DNA of 64,000 bases from Anaeromicropila populeti (GTDB lineage Bacteria > Bacillota > Clostridia > Lachnospirales > Lachnospiraceae): the NCBI RefSeq assembly GCF_900112775.1, contig NZ_FOYZ01000010.1:1-64000 (forward strand), in the 5' to 3' direction. Under the pieces are notes generated by a model. It saw only the letters and a program-made list of their open reading frames with translations, was not told where the DNA came from and made no database searches. Shown piece after piece: positions 40,505 through 49,039 of the stretch; the first letter of the stretch is position 1, and each line of letters opens with the position of its first letter. A program made the translations under genes and the position numbers.

Positions 40505-41319
40505 TGAAAAGGAAGTCTTTGATTGCAATATTTTTGTTTCTTATAATTACTTTTTTGGTTTTCATAGTGATTAATAGTTTAAAGTCTAATAAAAATGATT
40601 TTGATAATGAAATAGAAAAAGTAAGGCATATTTCTCTGGGAGATTATGTGACAATGGATTTTGTAAGAATTGAAGCAGGAACATTTTGGATGGGTTCTGA
40701 TGCTGAAATAGGAGATAGTGATGAAACACCAAAGCATATGGTCACAATTACTCAACCTTTCTATATTGGAAAATATGAAGTAACACAGGAACAATGGCAG
40801 GAAGTTATGGGAACCAATCCTAGCGAATTCATAGGAGAACATAATCCGGTTGATTCTGTCAGTTGGGAAGAATGTCAGGTGTTTTTAAAAAAATTAGAAG
40901 AAATAACAGGATTTCAATATGTACTTCCAACAGAAGCTCAATGGGAGTATGCCTGTCGGGCTGGTACAAATACAGCGTGGCATTTTGGTGAGGATGATTC
41001 ACTTCTTTCACAGTATGCATGGTGTGATACGGATCCTAGCAAAATGACACATCCAGTTGGGGAAAAGAAACCAAATGAATGGGGACTTTACGACATGTAT
41101 GGAAATGTACAGGAATGGTGTTCAGACTGGTATGAAAACAAATATTTAGATGAAAATTCTGTTGATCCATTAGGCCCATCTACTGGAGACTCTAAAGTTC
41201 TGCGTGGAGGTGGCTGGGGAGAAAGTGCTTTATACCTGCGTTCAGCCTATCGTAACTGTAATGGAGTGGAAGGAAAAAATAACGGAATTGGATTTCGGTG
41301 TGTAATGCTTATTAGATAA
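40504..41319 (+). CDS. Membrane-anchored formylglycine-generating-enzyme-like protein
   Basis: This is a 271-aa protein with a single N-terminal membrane anchor (residues ~5-25) and an FGE-sulfatase (SUMF1) domain outside the membrane: FVRIEAGTFWMGS, YEVTQEQWQEVMG, NPVDSVSWEECQVF, LPTEAQWEYACRAG, GLYDMYGNVQEWCSDWY, LRGGGW and GIGFRCV. Of the two copper-binding active-site cysteines of true FGE only the one in GFRC is in its expected place; the partner in the R-x-C-x-Y region is not seen. The ATG overlaps the pectate lyase stop (TAATG), so translation is coupled. A non-FGE role is likely. Confidence 0.85.
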   Translation: MKRKSLIAIFLFLIITFLVFIVINSLKSNKNDFDNEIEKVRHISLGDYVTMDFVRIEAGTFWMGSDAEIGDSDETPKHMVTITQPFYIGKYEVTQEQWQEVMGTNPSEFIGEHNPVDSVSWEECQVFLKKLEEITGFQYVLPTEAQWEYACRAGTNTAWHFGEDDSLLSQYAWCDTDPSKMTHPVGEKKPNEWGLYDMYGNVQEWCSDWYENKYLDENSVDPLGPSTGDSKVLRGGGWGESALYLRSAYRNCNGVEGKNNGIGFRCVMLIR

Positions 41320-41350
41320 AAATATAGAGACTTATTTAACATTTATCCTT

Positions 41351-41397
41351 ATGAAAGGAGTATATACTGCGTTTTGGCAGTAATATACTCCTTTCAT
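41351..41397. terminator. Bidirectional terminator, FGE-like gene / feoB2 3' end
   Basis: ATGAAAGGAGTATATACTGC at 41351-41370 pairs with the segment at 41377-41397 with a single-base bulge, around GTTTTG. It lies between convergent genes. Confidence 0.8.
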
Positions 41398-41398
41398 G

Positions 41399-42244
41399 TT
41401 AAGTTAGAAATGAACTGATTGTATGAAAGGAAAAGCATAGGAGTAATCCTATTAAAGTAGGCAGAACAAATGCTATTCCCGTCCATTTTAAGCTTTGAGT
41501 TTCTTTTTTGATGGTCAGTAAGGTAGTAGAACATGGCCAATGAAACAAGGAAAAAAGAATGGTACAGATTGCAGTTTTCCAGGTCCAGCCGTGTAAAATA
41601 AAAAGTTCTTTCATTTCATTTAAAGAATTCAGTTCCTGTAAGCTTCCAGTAGAGAGATAGATCATAATAATAATTGGAATTACAATTTCATTTGCAGGAA
41701 AACCGAAAATAAAGGCAATTAGTATGGCACCGTCCAGTCCCAAAAGTCTGGCAAAGGGATCTAGAAAATCAGCACAGAATTGAAGCAGACTAATTCCATT
41801 TACTGATATGTTTGCCATAAACCAAAGTAGTAATCCAGCTGGTGCGGCAACAACAGCTGCCCTTCCCAGTACAAATAAAGTACGATCAAAAATGGAGTGT
41901 ATGAGTATTTTTCCAAACTGTGGTTTTCGAAAAGGAGGAAGTTCTAAAGTAAAGGAAGAAGGTACTCCTTTTAGTAATGTTTTGGATAGCAATAAGGATA
42001 TCAGGAATGTCATCATAATGCCAAGCAGAATAACTAAAGTAAGAAGTATTGCGGAAAGTAGTCTGCCTCCTGGCAGGGGAAGGAATCCAATTAAAAACAT
42101 GGTAATAATTGCGATAATTGCTGGAAAGCGTCCGTTGCATGGCATAAAGCTGTTAGTCAGAATGGCAATGAGCCGTTCACGCTTGGAATCAATAATGCGG
42201 CAGCCGATAACGCCAGCAGCATTGCATCCAAGTCCCATGCACAT
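41399..42244 (-). pseudogene. feoB: feoB2, C-terminal half (interrupted gene)
   Basis: This open frame of 281 codons is the C-terminal part of a FeoB. It opens with CMGLGCNAAGVIGCR, the conserved Gate region, then ERLIAILTNSFMPCNGRFP, and contains the last six or so membrane helices. It has no G domain and no ribosome site before its first ATG, so it is unlikely to be made alone. The missing front half lies 8.6 kb away at 50777-52138 on the same strand. Joining the two at the shared CACATG gives a continuous reading frame. The gene is therefore split by the inserted element, not decayed: no stop codon or frameshift lies within either half. Confidence 0.93.
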
Positions 42245-42245
42245 G
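42240..42245. other. Left attachment junction of the element
   Basis: CACATG, the crossover core shared with 50832-50837. To the left is feoB2 C-terminal sequence; to the right the element begins with TATGGTTG, which is a partly inverted copy of the CAACTATC that ends the element on the other side. Confidence 0.85.
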
Positions 42246-42464
42246 TATGGTTGAATTTGGAATGCAAAATGTGTACAATGTATTATGTAATTGATTTGCA
42301 GATTGAATTATTAAAAATGCTCAAAACAAGAAAAGTAAATGCTTATCCAGCGTTTATTGCTATTCAAAAGCGAGAAGAATATAAAACATTTATGAGTAAT
42401 TTTGGTAAACATTTTATTAATGTTTATTAGTGTAATAATAGCGACATTAAGGAGGAATTGGGAA

Positions 42465-42929
42465 ATGGTGCATGTGGTGTATTGTGATAATACAGGGAAA
42501 ACTGGAGAAAAGGAATTAAACAAAATTTTGGAGGGGACTAAGACGATGGTGGTTCGAGGTGCGGCGGGAAGAAAAATTCCCCATAGCAGAGTTTTCGAGG
42601 GAGAAACACTTTATTTTATGGAAAAGGGAACAGCTAAAATTTCAGCTAAGGCAACGGTAAAGAACGTCCAAAATTATGTGAAATTATCAGATGAGGAAAT
42701 AACTGGGGTGGTGGAAGACAATCAGCCAAAACTGAATTTGACAGTCAAACAAAAAGAACGCTGGCATAAAAAATGTTTATGCTTAGTGGAATTTGATGAG
42801 GTGGAAGAAATAGTACCTCTTGATTTTGACCATCAGGGAAATATGGATGATTGGCTGATTATTGAAAAAATTGAGGATGTGCTGGTTGGTACAAGCATTC
42901 CTTATAATTATGAGAAATCTAGATTTTAA
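42465..42929 (+). CDS. Small ASCH/PUA-like protein (element cargo)
   Basis: This is a 154-aa cytoplasmic protein. KTMVVRGAAGRKIPHSRVFEGETLYFMEKG followed by KISAKATVKNV has the look of a PUA-like ASCH or EVE domain: basic residues, then a strand with G-x-x-L-Y-F and K-x-x-A-K-A-x-V. This is a by-eye guess; the domain binds RNA or modified DNA in known members. The ATG at 42465 has AAGGAGG upstream; a longer in-frame start at 42402 does not. It is the first gene inside the element, with its own upstream interval. Confidence 0.5.
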   Translation: MVHVVYCDNTGKTGEKELNKILEGTKTMVVRGAAGRKIPHSRVFEGETLYFMEKGTAKISAKATVKNVQNYVKLSDEEITGVVEDNQPKLNLTVKQKERWHKKCLCLVEFDEVEEIVPLDFDHQGNMDDWLIIEKIEDVLVGTSIPYNYEKSRF

Positions 42930-43296
42930 TGATTTATTTACGATTGCTGTAATATTTAATTTCCATGTAAATAGACTGGCTTTTAAGCCAGTCTGTAAGG
43001 GGAGTTTTAGTGTGAAAAAAAGTTAATCTATATAAAAAGTTAATTGTCTTATTAGTCGAGGATAGCAACGGTGCGTGCTTTTTGTTGCTGCCCTCATTGA
43101 TTTTTATAAGTATAGTATACGTGGAAAATATGTTGTGAAAATGACCAGAGTGTGAAAAATTTGTGACGGATTAATAAAGAGATAATTATTTCTCAATTTA
43201 TAATTGCAAGAATTGCTTTGATAACGTATATACTAATTGGAATAAATATAGGAAATAAAATCGAATCATTTCCAAAAAAGTAGGAGAAAAAATAAA
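42930..43296. other. 367-bp intergenic region with two stem-loops
   Basis: AGACTGGCTT at 42973-42982 pairs perfectly with AAGCCAGTCT at 42985-42994 (two-base loop, no T-run). A second imperfect hairpin pairs GAGG...AGCAAC at 43058-43069 with GTTGCT...CCCTC at 43084-43095 and is followed by a T-rich stretch, so it can act as a terminator or be part of a small RNA. The remainder is AT-rich and ends at the AGGAG of the next gene. No ORF of note is seen. Confidence 0.5.
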
Positions 43297-43989
43297 ATGA
43301 AGATTGTGGTTATTCACGGTCAAAGCCATAAAGGTTCAACCTATCATATTGCCAGATTGCTTACAGAAAAATTGGGAGGAGAGGTAACAGAATTTTTTCT
43401 TCCAAAAGATTTTAGTTCATTTTGTGTTGGGTGTACCAATTGTTTTATAAAGTCTGAAGTGCAATGTCCTCATTATAATGAATTGACTCCCTTAACCGAA
43501 GCTATTGATCGTGCAGATGTAATCATATTGGCAAGTGCCGTATATGTATATCACGTAACAGGAGCTATGAAAGCATTTTTAGACCATTACGGATACAGGT
43601 GGATGGTACACAGACCAGAGGAAAAAATGTTCAAAAAGCAGGCTATCTGTATATCAACTGCCGCAGGTGCAGGTATGAAAAGTACAAATAAAGATATGGC
43701 AGATAGCACATTTTTTTGGGGTATTGCAAAAACTTATAAATATGGTGTAGGTGTCGCAGCGGTGTCATGGGATGGAGTTAATTCAAAAACAAAAAGGCGT
43801 ATTGATAAAAAAACTACTGTAATCGCAAACAAAGTAAAAAAGAATATGAACCATGTATCATCGACTATAAAGACTAGGGTGTTTTTCAATATAATGAGGT
43901 TGATGCAGAAGCATGGATGGAATAAGGCAGATGTGGATTACTGGAAAGAAAAAGGTTGGACAGGAAAAGCCAGACCTTGGAAGAAATGA
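43297..43989 (+). CDS. Iron-sulfur-flavoprotein-like NAD(P)H-dependent FMN reductase (element cargo)
   Basis: This is a 230-aa flavodoxin-fold protein. The FMN phosphate loop is GQSHKGSTYHIA near residue 8. Cysteines at 43, 46, 49 and 57 have the spacing C-x2-C-x2-C-x7-C, the compact 4Fe-4S motif of archaeal and clostridial iron-sulfur flavoproteins. SAVYVYHVTGAMKAFLDHYGYRW forms the second flavin-binding face. It would pass electrons in redox defence or metabolism; the partner is unknown. AGGAG precedes the ATG. It is carried inside the element that splits feoB2, upstream of the two-component system. Confidence 0.85.
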   Translation: MKIVVIHGQSHKGSTYHIARLLTEKLGGEVTEFFLPKDFSSFCVGCTNCFIKSEVQCPHYNELTPLTEAIDRADVIILASAVYVYHVTGAMKAFLDHYGYRWMVHRPEEKMFKKQAICISTAAGAGMKSTNKDMADSTFFWGIAKTYKYGVGVAAVSWDGVNSKTKRRIDKKTTVIANKVKKNMNHVSSTIKTRVFFNIMRLMQKHGWNKADVDYWKEKGWTGKARPWKK

Positions 43990-44099
43990 CTAAAGTGTAA
44001 GGAGTCTGTAATAATTGTGACTAAGTCACAGAAAAACAAATGTTATATTTGCCTTGTTCGTAGTATAATAATAGAAAAATACAGCGAAAGGCGGAAAGT

Positions 44100-44795
44100 A
44101 TGGAAAAGAAAATAATTTTAGTAGTAGACGATGAACAAGGTATCAGAGATATTGTGAATGAATATCTTAGTCCAGAAGATTTCCAAGTGGTACAAGCTGT
44201 AGACGGAGTAGATGGTCTGAATAAATTTAAGAATAATAACATTGCAATGGTTATTTTAGATGTAATGCTACCCAAAATGGACGGATGGAAGGTTTGTAGA
44301 GAAATTAGGTCAGTATCTCAAGTGCCGATTATCATGCTGACCGCTCGTGGTGAAGAATATGACAAGCTATTTGGATTTGAACTAGGTGTGGATGATTACA
44401 TTGTAAAGCCATTTAGTCCCAAAGAATTATTGGCGAGGATGAAAGCAATATTTTCCCGAAGCGAAAAAGTTCGGGAAGAACCGGCAAAACCCAATAGAAA
44501 ACAGTTTCAAGAGATACAAATCGATTTTGACGCAAGAAATGTATACTATGGTAAAAAACGAATCAATATGACTCCTAAGGAATACGATTTATTTCGTTTC
44601 TTTGTAAACAATCCTGGGAAAGTATATTCTAGGGAACAATTGCTGAATCTGGTGTGGGGTTATGAATTTGTGGGTGATATTAGAACCGTAGACACTCATG
44701 TAAAAATGTTACGAGAGAGTCTAGGCAAATACAGAAAGTGGATTGTGACAGTCTGGGGTATTGGATACAAATTTGAAGCGGAGGAAACAACATGA
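44100..44795 (+). CDS. OmpR/PhoB-family response regulator (element cargo)
   Basis: This is a 231-aa response regulator. The receiver domain has VVDDEQG with acidic residues 10-11, phosphoacceptor Asp54 in VILDVMLPKMDG, the Thr of MLTARG and Lys of VKPF. The C-terminal winged helix contains MTPKEYDLFRFFVNNPGKVYSREQLL and DTHVKMLRESLG. It overlaps the sensor kinase gene by four bases (ATGA). GAAAGGCGGAAAG precedes the ATG. Targets are unknown; the adjacent flavoprotein and DUF2202 genes are candidates. Confidence 0.95.
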   Translation: MEKKIILVVDDEQGIRDIVNEYLSPEDFQVVQAVDGVDGLNKFKNNNIAMVILDVMLPKMDGWKVCREIRSVSQVPIIMLTARGEEYDKLFGFELGVDDYIVKPFSPKELLARMKAIFSRSEKVREEPAKPNRKQFQEIQIDFDARNVYYGKKRINMTPKEYDLFRFFVNNPGKVYSREQLLNLVWGYEFVGDIRTVDTHVKMLRESLGKYRKWIVTVWGIGYKFEAEETT

Positions 44796-46228
44796 GAAGT
44801 GTGAGAACAAAGCTCTGGATTTGGATAATGGCATTAATTGCAATTATTTTTGTATTGCTCTGGATGTTTCAAATTGTTTTTTTGGAGAAATTTTATCTGA
44901 CACTGGAATTGGGAACAGTAACAAAAAATATCAATCAGATTGTAAATGAAATTAACAATTTAAATAGTTTAACTGAAATCAGAGAATCAACTTATATTAT
45001 GGAAGAAATGGATACTCTGATCTATGAAAAGCAACTTTCGTTGGTAATAATCGATTCTTCTTTTAATAACGTATATCAGGCTTCTTATGGAAGTGGTTCC
45101 AATATGCCAGGGGCGATGAAGGAACCTGTTGCAAAGGCAGAGGAAAGCGCTTTGAAAGGAACTGTGTATCGAGAAAAAGTCATTCATCCCAAATTTAATT
45201 ATCACTTTATGATATATGGAGTGCCAGTTTATAAAGGGGAATACATTAGTGGCGCAATGATAGCAATCATACCATTAGCTTCAGTGGAAGAGACTAAGCA
45301 GATATTAAAAACTCAGCTGCTTATTATTGTAAGCATTTTATTTGTAGTTTCTATTGTGACGGCATTTATTTTGGCACGTTCTTTCACAAATCCCATTTTA
45401 CAAATTAGCAACATGGCAGAAACCTATGCTTATGGGAATTTTGAAAAACGGATAGAAAATAGTAGGAATGATGAAATTGGGCAGTTAGCAAAAAGAATGA
45501 ATGAGATGGGAGAAGCACTGGTACGGAACGAGGTATTGCAAAAAGAACTAATTGCAAATGTTTCACATGAGCTTCGTACACCATTATCTCTAATTAGAGG
45601 CTATGCAGAAATTATTCGTGATGTGACAGGTGACAATCAGGAAAAAAGAGAAAAACAAATAGGCATCATTATTGAAGAAACTCAACGGTTAAGTGAAATT
45701 GTGGAAGATATTCTGAGTCTTTCCCAGATGCAGTCAGGGACTATTATTCTGGAATGTGAGAAATTCTATTTAAGTGAAATGCTTTATCAAATGAAAGAAC
45801 GATTTGAATTGCAGCAAGAAAAAAGAGAACTGAATATTTATAGTTTGATAAAGGAGGAAGCGGCTGTAGTAGGTGATAAAAAAAGAATTCAGCAGGTTTT
45901 CTACAATTTAATTGCTAATGCATTTTCCCATTCGCCTGAAACTGAAAATGTGGAAATTAGAATAAGTGAAACTGAAAGTAGAATAAAAATAGAAGTCATA
46001 GATCAAGGGGAGGGAATTGCAAAGGAAGATTTAGGGCATGTATTTGAACGTTATTACAAAGGAAAAAGTGTAAATGGGAAAAAGCACAGTGGAACAGGAT
46101 TGGGACTTGCTATTGTAAAAAGCATATTAGAAATGCACCAGTCTGCATATGGGGTGGAAAGTGAGCTTGGAAAAGGAACTATCTTCTGGTTTGTGCTGAA
46201 CAAGGCTGATTCTCATACTTCTTTCTGA
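44792..46228 (+). CDS. Membrane sensor histidine kinase (element cargo)
   Basis: This is a 478-aa kinase. Two membrane helices (residues ~10-31 and ~176-195) enclose an extracellular sensor region of about 140 residues with no recognised fold. HAMP follows (SFTNPILQISNMAETYAYGNF), then the dimerisation box with His259 in NVSHELRTPLS, and an ATPase domain with NLIANAFSHS, DQGEGI and GTGLGLAI. It pairs with the response regulator just upstream, with which it overlaps by four bases. The signal is unknown. Confidence 0.95.
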   Translation: MRSVRTKLWIWIMALIAIIFVLLWMFQIVFLEKFYLTLELGTVTKNINQIVNEINNLNSLTEIRESTYIMEEMDTLIYEKQLSLVIIDSSFNNVYQASYGSGSNMPGAMKEPVAKAEESALKGTVYREKVIHPKFNYHFMIYGVPVYKGEYISGAMIAIIPLASVEETKQILKTQLLIIVSILFVVSIVTAFILARSFTNPILQISNMAETYAYGNFEKRIENSRNDEIGQLAKRMNEMGEALVRNEVLQKELIANVSHELRTPLSLIRGYAEIIRDVTGDNQEKREKQIGIIIEETQRLSEIVEDILSLSQMQSGTIILECEKFYLSEMLYQMKERFELQQEKRELNIYSLIKEEAAVVGDKKRIQQVFYNLIANAFSHSPETENVEIRISETESRIKIEVIDQGEGIAKEDLGHVFERYYKGKSVNGKKHSGTGLGLAIVKSILEMHQSAYGVESELGKGTIFWFVLNKADSHTSF

Positions 46229-46301
46229 ATTCTATCATACTTCTATCAAAACTTTTCACTATAATAAACATATAATAAAACTTTAGAAGGAGATGTTTCA
46301 G

Positions 46302-46919
46302 ATGAGAAGAAATATTAAAAAAATGGCAGGTAGTATATTAGTAGCAGGAGTATTAGCAACTGGATTGGCAACAGGAGTAAACACCTATGCAGCGGCAAGC
46401 ATAGAAAGCAATGCAGCAGCTGTAGTGGATAATACGGTGATACAGAATATGTTGCTAACAGCAATTGAGGACGAATATTTGGCAAAAGCGCAGTATCAGG
46501 CAATTATGGATAAGTTTGATGTAACCAGACCGTTTTCTAATCATGTGAAAGCAGAAGAGGTTCATATTAATCTGCTTACCGCACTTTTTGAGGAATATGG
46601 AATTGAGCTGCCTGTGAAGGATTGGGACAACATGGTTGTATTGCCAGATTCACTGGAGGCAGCATATGAAGCAGGGGAAAAGGCAGAGGAAGATAATATT
46701 GAAATGTATGAAAGCTTTTTAAAGGAAACACTTCCAGATAACGTAAAAGAAGTATTTGAAGAACTAATAAGTGCGTCTGACAGGCATTTACAAGCTTATC
46801 AGAGACAAGGAGATTGTGATGGTACAGGGTTAGGAAAAAGTGGTTTAGGAAGATATGGTTCTTCTAATAGGGGAAGGCAGGGAAATAGAAACAATCAGCA
46901 AGGAGAGTGCATATTATAA
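46302..46919 (+). CDS. Exported DUF2202 ferritin-like protein (element cargo)
   Basis: This is a 205-aa protein with a signal peptide (MAGSILVAGVLATGLATGVN, cleavage near YAAA). The mature part is a four-helix ferritin-like DUF2202 domain with spaced Glu/His ligands: AIEDEYLAKAQYQAIMDKF, KAEEVHINLLTALFEEYG, EEDNIEMYESFL and ASDRHLQAYQRQ. The tail is Gly/Arg/Asn-rich. An iron-binding role outside the membrane is inferred from the fold. The ATG at 46302 is nine bases from AAGGAG; the ATG at 46293 is too close. It follows the two-component genes and has a terminator. Confidence 0.88.
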   Translation: MRRNIKKMAGSILVAGVLATGLATGVNTYAAASIESNAAAVVDNTVIQNMLLTAIEDEYLAKAQYQAIMDKFDVTRPFSNHVKAEEVHINLLTALFEEYGIELPVKDWDNMVVLPDSLEAAYEAGEKAEEDNIEMYESFLKETLPDNVKEVFEELISASDRHLQAYQRQGDCDGTGLGKSGLGRYGSSNRGRQGNRNNQQGECIL

Positions 46920-46927
46920 TATGAGGC

Positions 46928-46970
46928 AAACCAACAAGAGACAAGTTAGTATTGTTTTTTGTTGGTTTTT
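46928..46970 (+). terminator. Intrinsic terminator of the DUF2202 gene
   Basis: AAACCAACAA at 46928-46937 pairs perfectly with TTGTTGGTTT at 46959-46968, ending in a T-run. Confidence 0.85.
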
Positions 46971-47096
46971 AATTTGTTATGGGGCATTGTCTATATGTTA
47001 ATTATAAGTAAAAAATGGTAAAAACAATTGCGTTTTGTAGAGAAAACAAATATAATGGAAAAGTAATAAAAAAAGAAAGAAGAGAGGATACGAAAA

Positions 47097-47789
47097 ATGA
47101 AATTTAAGTTTTTATTTTCCAAGGCTATATGTGCGTCTGTTTTATCCTTTGCGTTTGTATGCAGCATTTCTACCAGTGTAAATGCAGCTGCCACAGTAAA
47201 TGCACAGAATAGTTCACTGTTCCAGAAGAGTGTCATAACAGAAGGACTTGCTGAAGAAGCGGCTAATTCCATTGTAGTATCAGATAAGACACAAAGCACT
47301 AGTAGATTAAGCAGTTTGTCAGTTAGTACAGCATCCACTACATCTACAAGTGGTACATATCCAACAAGAAAAGGCGTTATTTTAGTTACTGGCGATTATT
47401 ATAAGGGATTGATACCTACAGGACATGCTGCCATCGTTTACAACAGCAGTCAGGTAATTGAATCATTAAGTGATGGTGTTCAATTTGGAAGTAATAATTG
47501 GTATTCCAGCAAAGATACCTGCTATGGTGTTACTTGTAGTTCTACAACAGTAAGTCAGGATGCAGGCACTGTAGATTACATAATTTCTCAGGGGTATGTT
47601 GGGTTGCCATATAATTATAACTATTTTAATGTCAGCACCAGAAGCAAGTTTTATTGTTCCCAATTAGTATGGGCTGCATACTATGATTCATTAGGAATTG
47701 ATTTGAACACATCCACCTTTGGGGCAGCTGTTCATCCATTAGAATTAGTGAATACATCAAAAACTGTAACAATATATGCAAAAGAATAA
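47097..47789 (+). CDS. Exported YiiX/NlpC-P60-type cysteine hydrolase (element cargo)
   Basis: This is a 230-aa protein. A signal peptide (ASVLSFAFVCSISTSVNAAA) is followed by a Ser/Thr-rich linker to ~95 and a domain of the permuted papain type seen in YiiX-like proteins: GDYYKGLIPTGHAAIV gives the catalytic histidine and KFYCSQLVWAAYYDSLG the cysteine. Such enzymes cut peptide or amide bonds, often in the cell wall. AGAGAGGA precedes the ATG. It lies within the element between two terminators, so it is an independent unit. Confidence 0.78.
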   Translation: MKFKFLFSKAICASVLSFAFVCSISTSVNAAATVNAQNSSLFQKSVITEGLAEEAANSIVVSDKTQSTSRLSSLSVSTASTTSTSGTYPTRKGVILVTGDYYKGLIPTGHAAIVYNSSQVIESLSDGVQFGSNNWYSSKDTCYGVTCSSTTVSQDAGTVDYIISQGYVGLPYNYNYFNVSTRSKFYCSQLVWAAYYDSLGIDLNTSTFGAAVHPLELVNTSKTVTIYAKE

Positions 47790-47814
47790 TACATAACATA
47801 ATGTGAAAGAATAG

Positions 47815-47853
47815 GAGAATTAAGTGTTTAAAATCACTTAGTTCTCTGTTTTT
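47815..47853 (+). terminator. Intrinsic terminator after the YiiX-like gene
   Basis: GAGAATTAAGTG pairs with CACTTAGTTCTC (one G-U pair) around an eight-base loop, followed by T-rich sequence. Confidence 0.75.
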
Positions 47854-47865
47854 GAGAGGAAATGA

Positions 47866-48924
47866 ATGAAGAGAATAGTAAAAATAATAACAGTAATAGG
47901 CGTAGGAATTGTTTTATTAAGTGCCTGTAACTATATAAATAAGAAAAATAGTAAATTTCCTTCTGATTTTTATATGGGAATCATTCTGACAACAGAACAA
48001 AAGCAAAGTTCATTTTTGTATTTCTATGATTCTGAATTAAAATTGGCAGGAACGAAAAAAATACCATATGGAAACGTAGGAAGTACTTTTATCAGACCAG
48101 AATCTCGGAACCAATATCTTTATGTAAATGCAGCTGGCTTAATGGGAGAAAAGAATCTGGGACTGTCACTTGAAATTAATCTGGAATCTGGAAAAACGAA
48201 TCAATATAATCATAAATTAGTCGGGCCTTCGGATTGCGCAGAATCAGACGACTATATTTTTGTATGCAATAATCTAAATAAAGTATCACATATTGTAAGA
48301 TGCACAAAGGGAACTAAGGAGATTAAGGAGTTTAAAAAGGAAGTATCTTGTATTAATACTATATTGTGCTATGAAAACCAGTTAATTGCATTTGCACAAA
48401 ACTATGGAACTAGCGTTAATTCCTATATTTATCTACTAGATTATGAACTGAATTTGTTAAAAACCATTGACATTACTTCACTTGGGATCGGAACCTATAA
48501 TACCTGCATAGAGAATGACAGGCTATATTTCAATATTATCAGCGATGTAAGTGATAATCCAAATCATTGTATAGGAGTGCTTTCTTTAGCGGATTATAGT
48601 CTTTCCCGTTTGGAAATACCAGAGAAGGATTCGTTTGATATACAGGTGTATGATGGGAAATTATACAGTTCAGGCTTTTCCAAAAATAATAATGGCTCTA
48701 TTACTCTTTATGATTTTGATTCAAATCAGTATAAAACTTATCAGTTTGACCATCCAGTTAATTGTTTTTATATAAATCAGGGCTGCCTGTTTATAGTGGA
48801 AAATTCTAAAATATATGAATATCAGATTGAAGAAGATGGGTTTACGAAGATAAAGGAACAGGATGTGCCAAGTCCAGATGGAGAGGAATGTTTTTATTTT
48901 ATTTCAGGAGCATTTTTTAAATAG
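47866..48924 (+). CDS. Lipoprotein, propeller-like, unknown function (element cargo)
   Basis: This is a 352-aa exported lipoprotein. The signal peptide ends at the lipobox LLSACNYI, giving a lipidated cysteine near residue 21. The mature part is beta-rich with repeated strand pairs such as SFLYFYDSELKLAGTKKI and SYIYLLDYELNLLKTIDI, suggestive of a beta-propeller surface domain. No family is recognised. GAGAGGAA precedes the ATG. It is the last cargo gene before the recombinase module and ends at a strong terminator. Confidence 0.7.
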   Translation: MKRIVKIITVIGVGIVLLSACNYINKKNSKFPSDFYMGIILTTEQKQSSFLYFYDSELKLAGTKKIPYGNVGSTFIRPESRNQYLYVNAAGLMGEKNLGLSLEINLESGKTNQYNHKLVGPSDCAESDDYIFVCNNLNKVSHIVRCTKGTKEIKEFKKEVSCINTILCYENQLIAFAQNYGTSVNSYIYLLDYELNLLKTIDITSLGIGTYNTCIENDRLYFNIISDVSDNPNHCIGVLSLADYSLSRLEIPEKDSFDIQVYDGKLYSSGFSKNNNGSITLYDFDSNQYKTYQFDHPVNCFYINQGCLFIVENSKIYEYQIEEDGFTKIKEQDVPSPDGEECFYFISGAFFK

Positions 48925-48946
48925 TAATAGATAATTGCAACCATAG

Positions 48947-48969
48947 AAAACACGCATGGCGTGTTTTTT
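48947..48969 (+). terminator. Intrinsic terminator separating cargo from the recombinase module
   Basis: AAAACACGC, a three-base loop, GCGTGTTTT, then TT. Perfect nine-base stem and T-run. Confidence 0.9.
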
Positions 48970-49039
48970 CTGGATGAAGGGGTTGGAATGCCGTATAGGA
49001 CAAAATAGTGATTTCATATGATATACAGAGGTGATAATC

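Noticed and set aside
41399-42244. Separate small FeoB-like permease gene
   Set aside because: It has no ribosome site, starts exactly at the element boundary, and fuses in frame with the front half at 50.8-52.1 kb.
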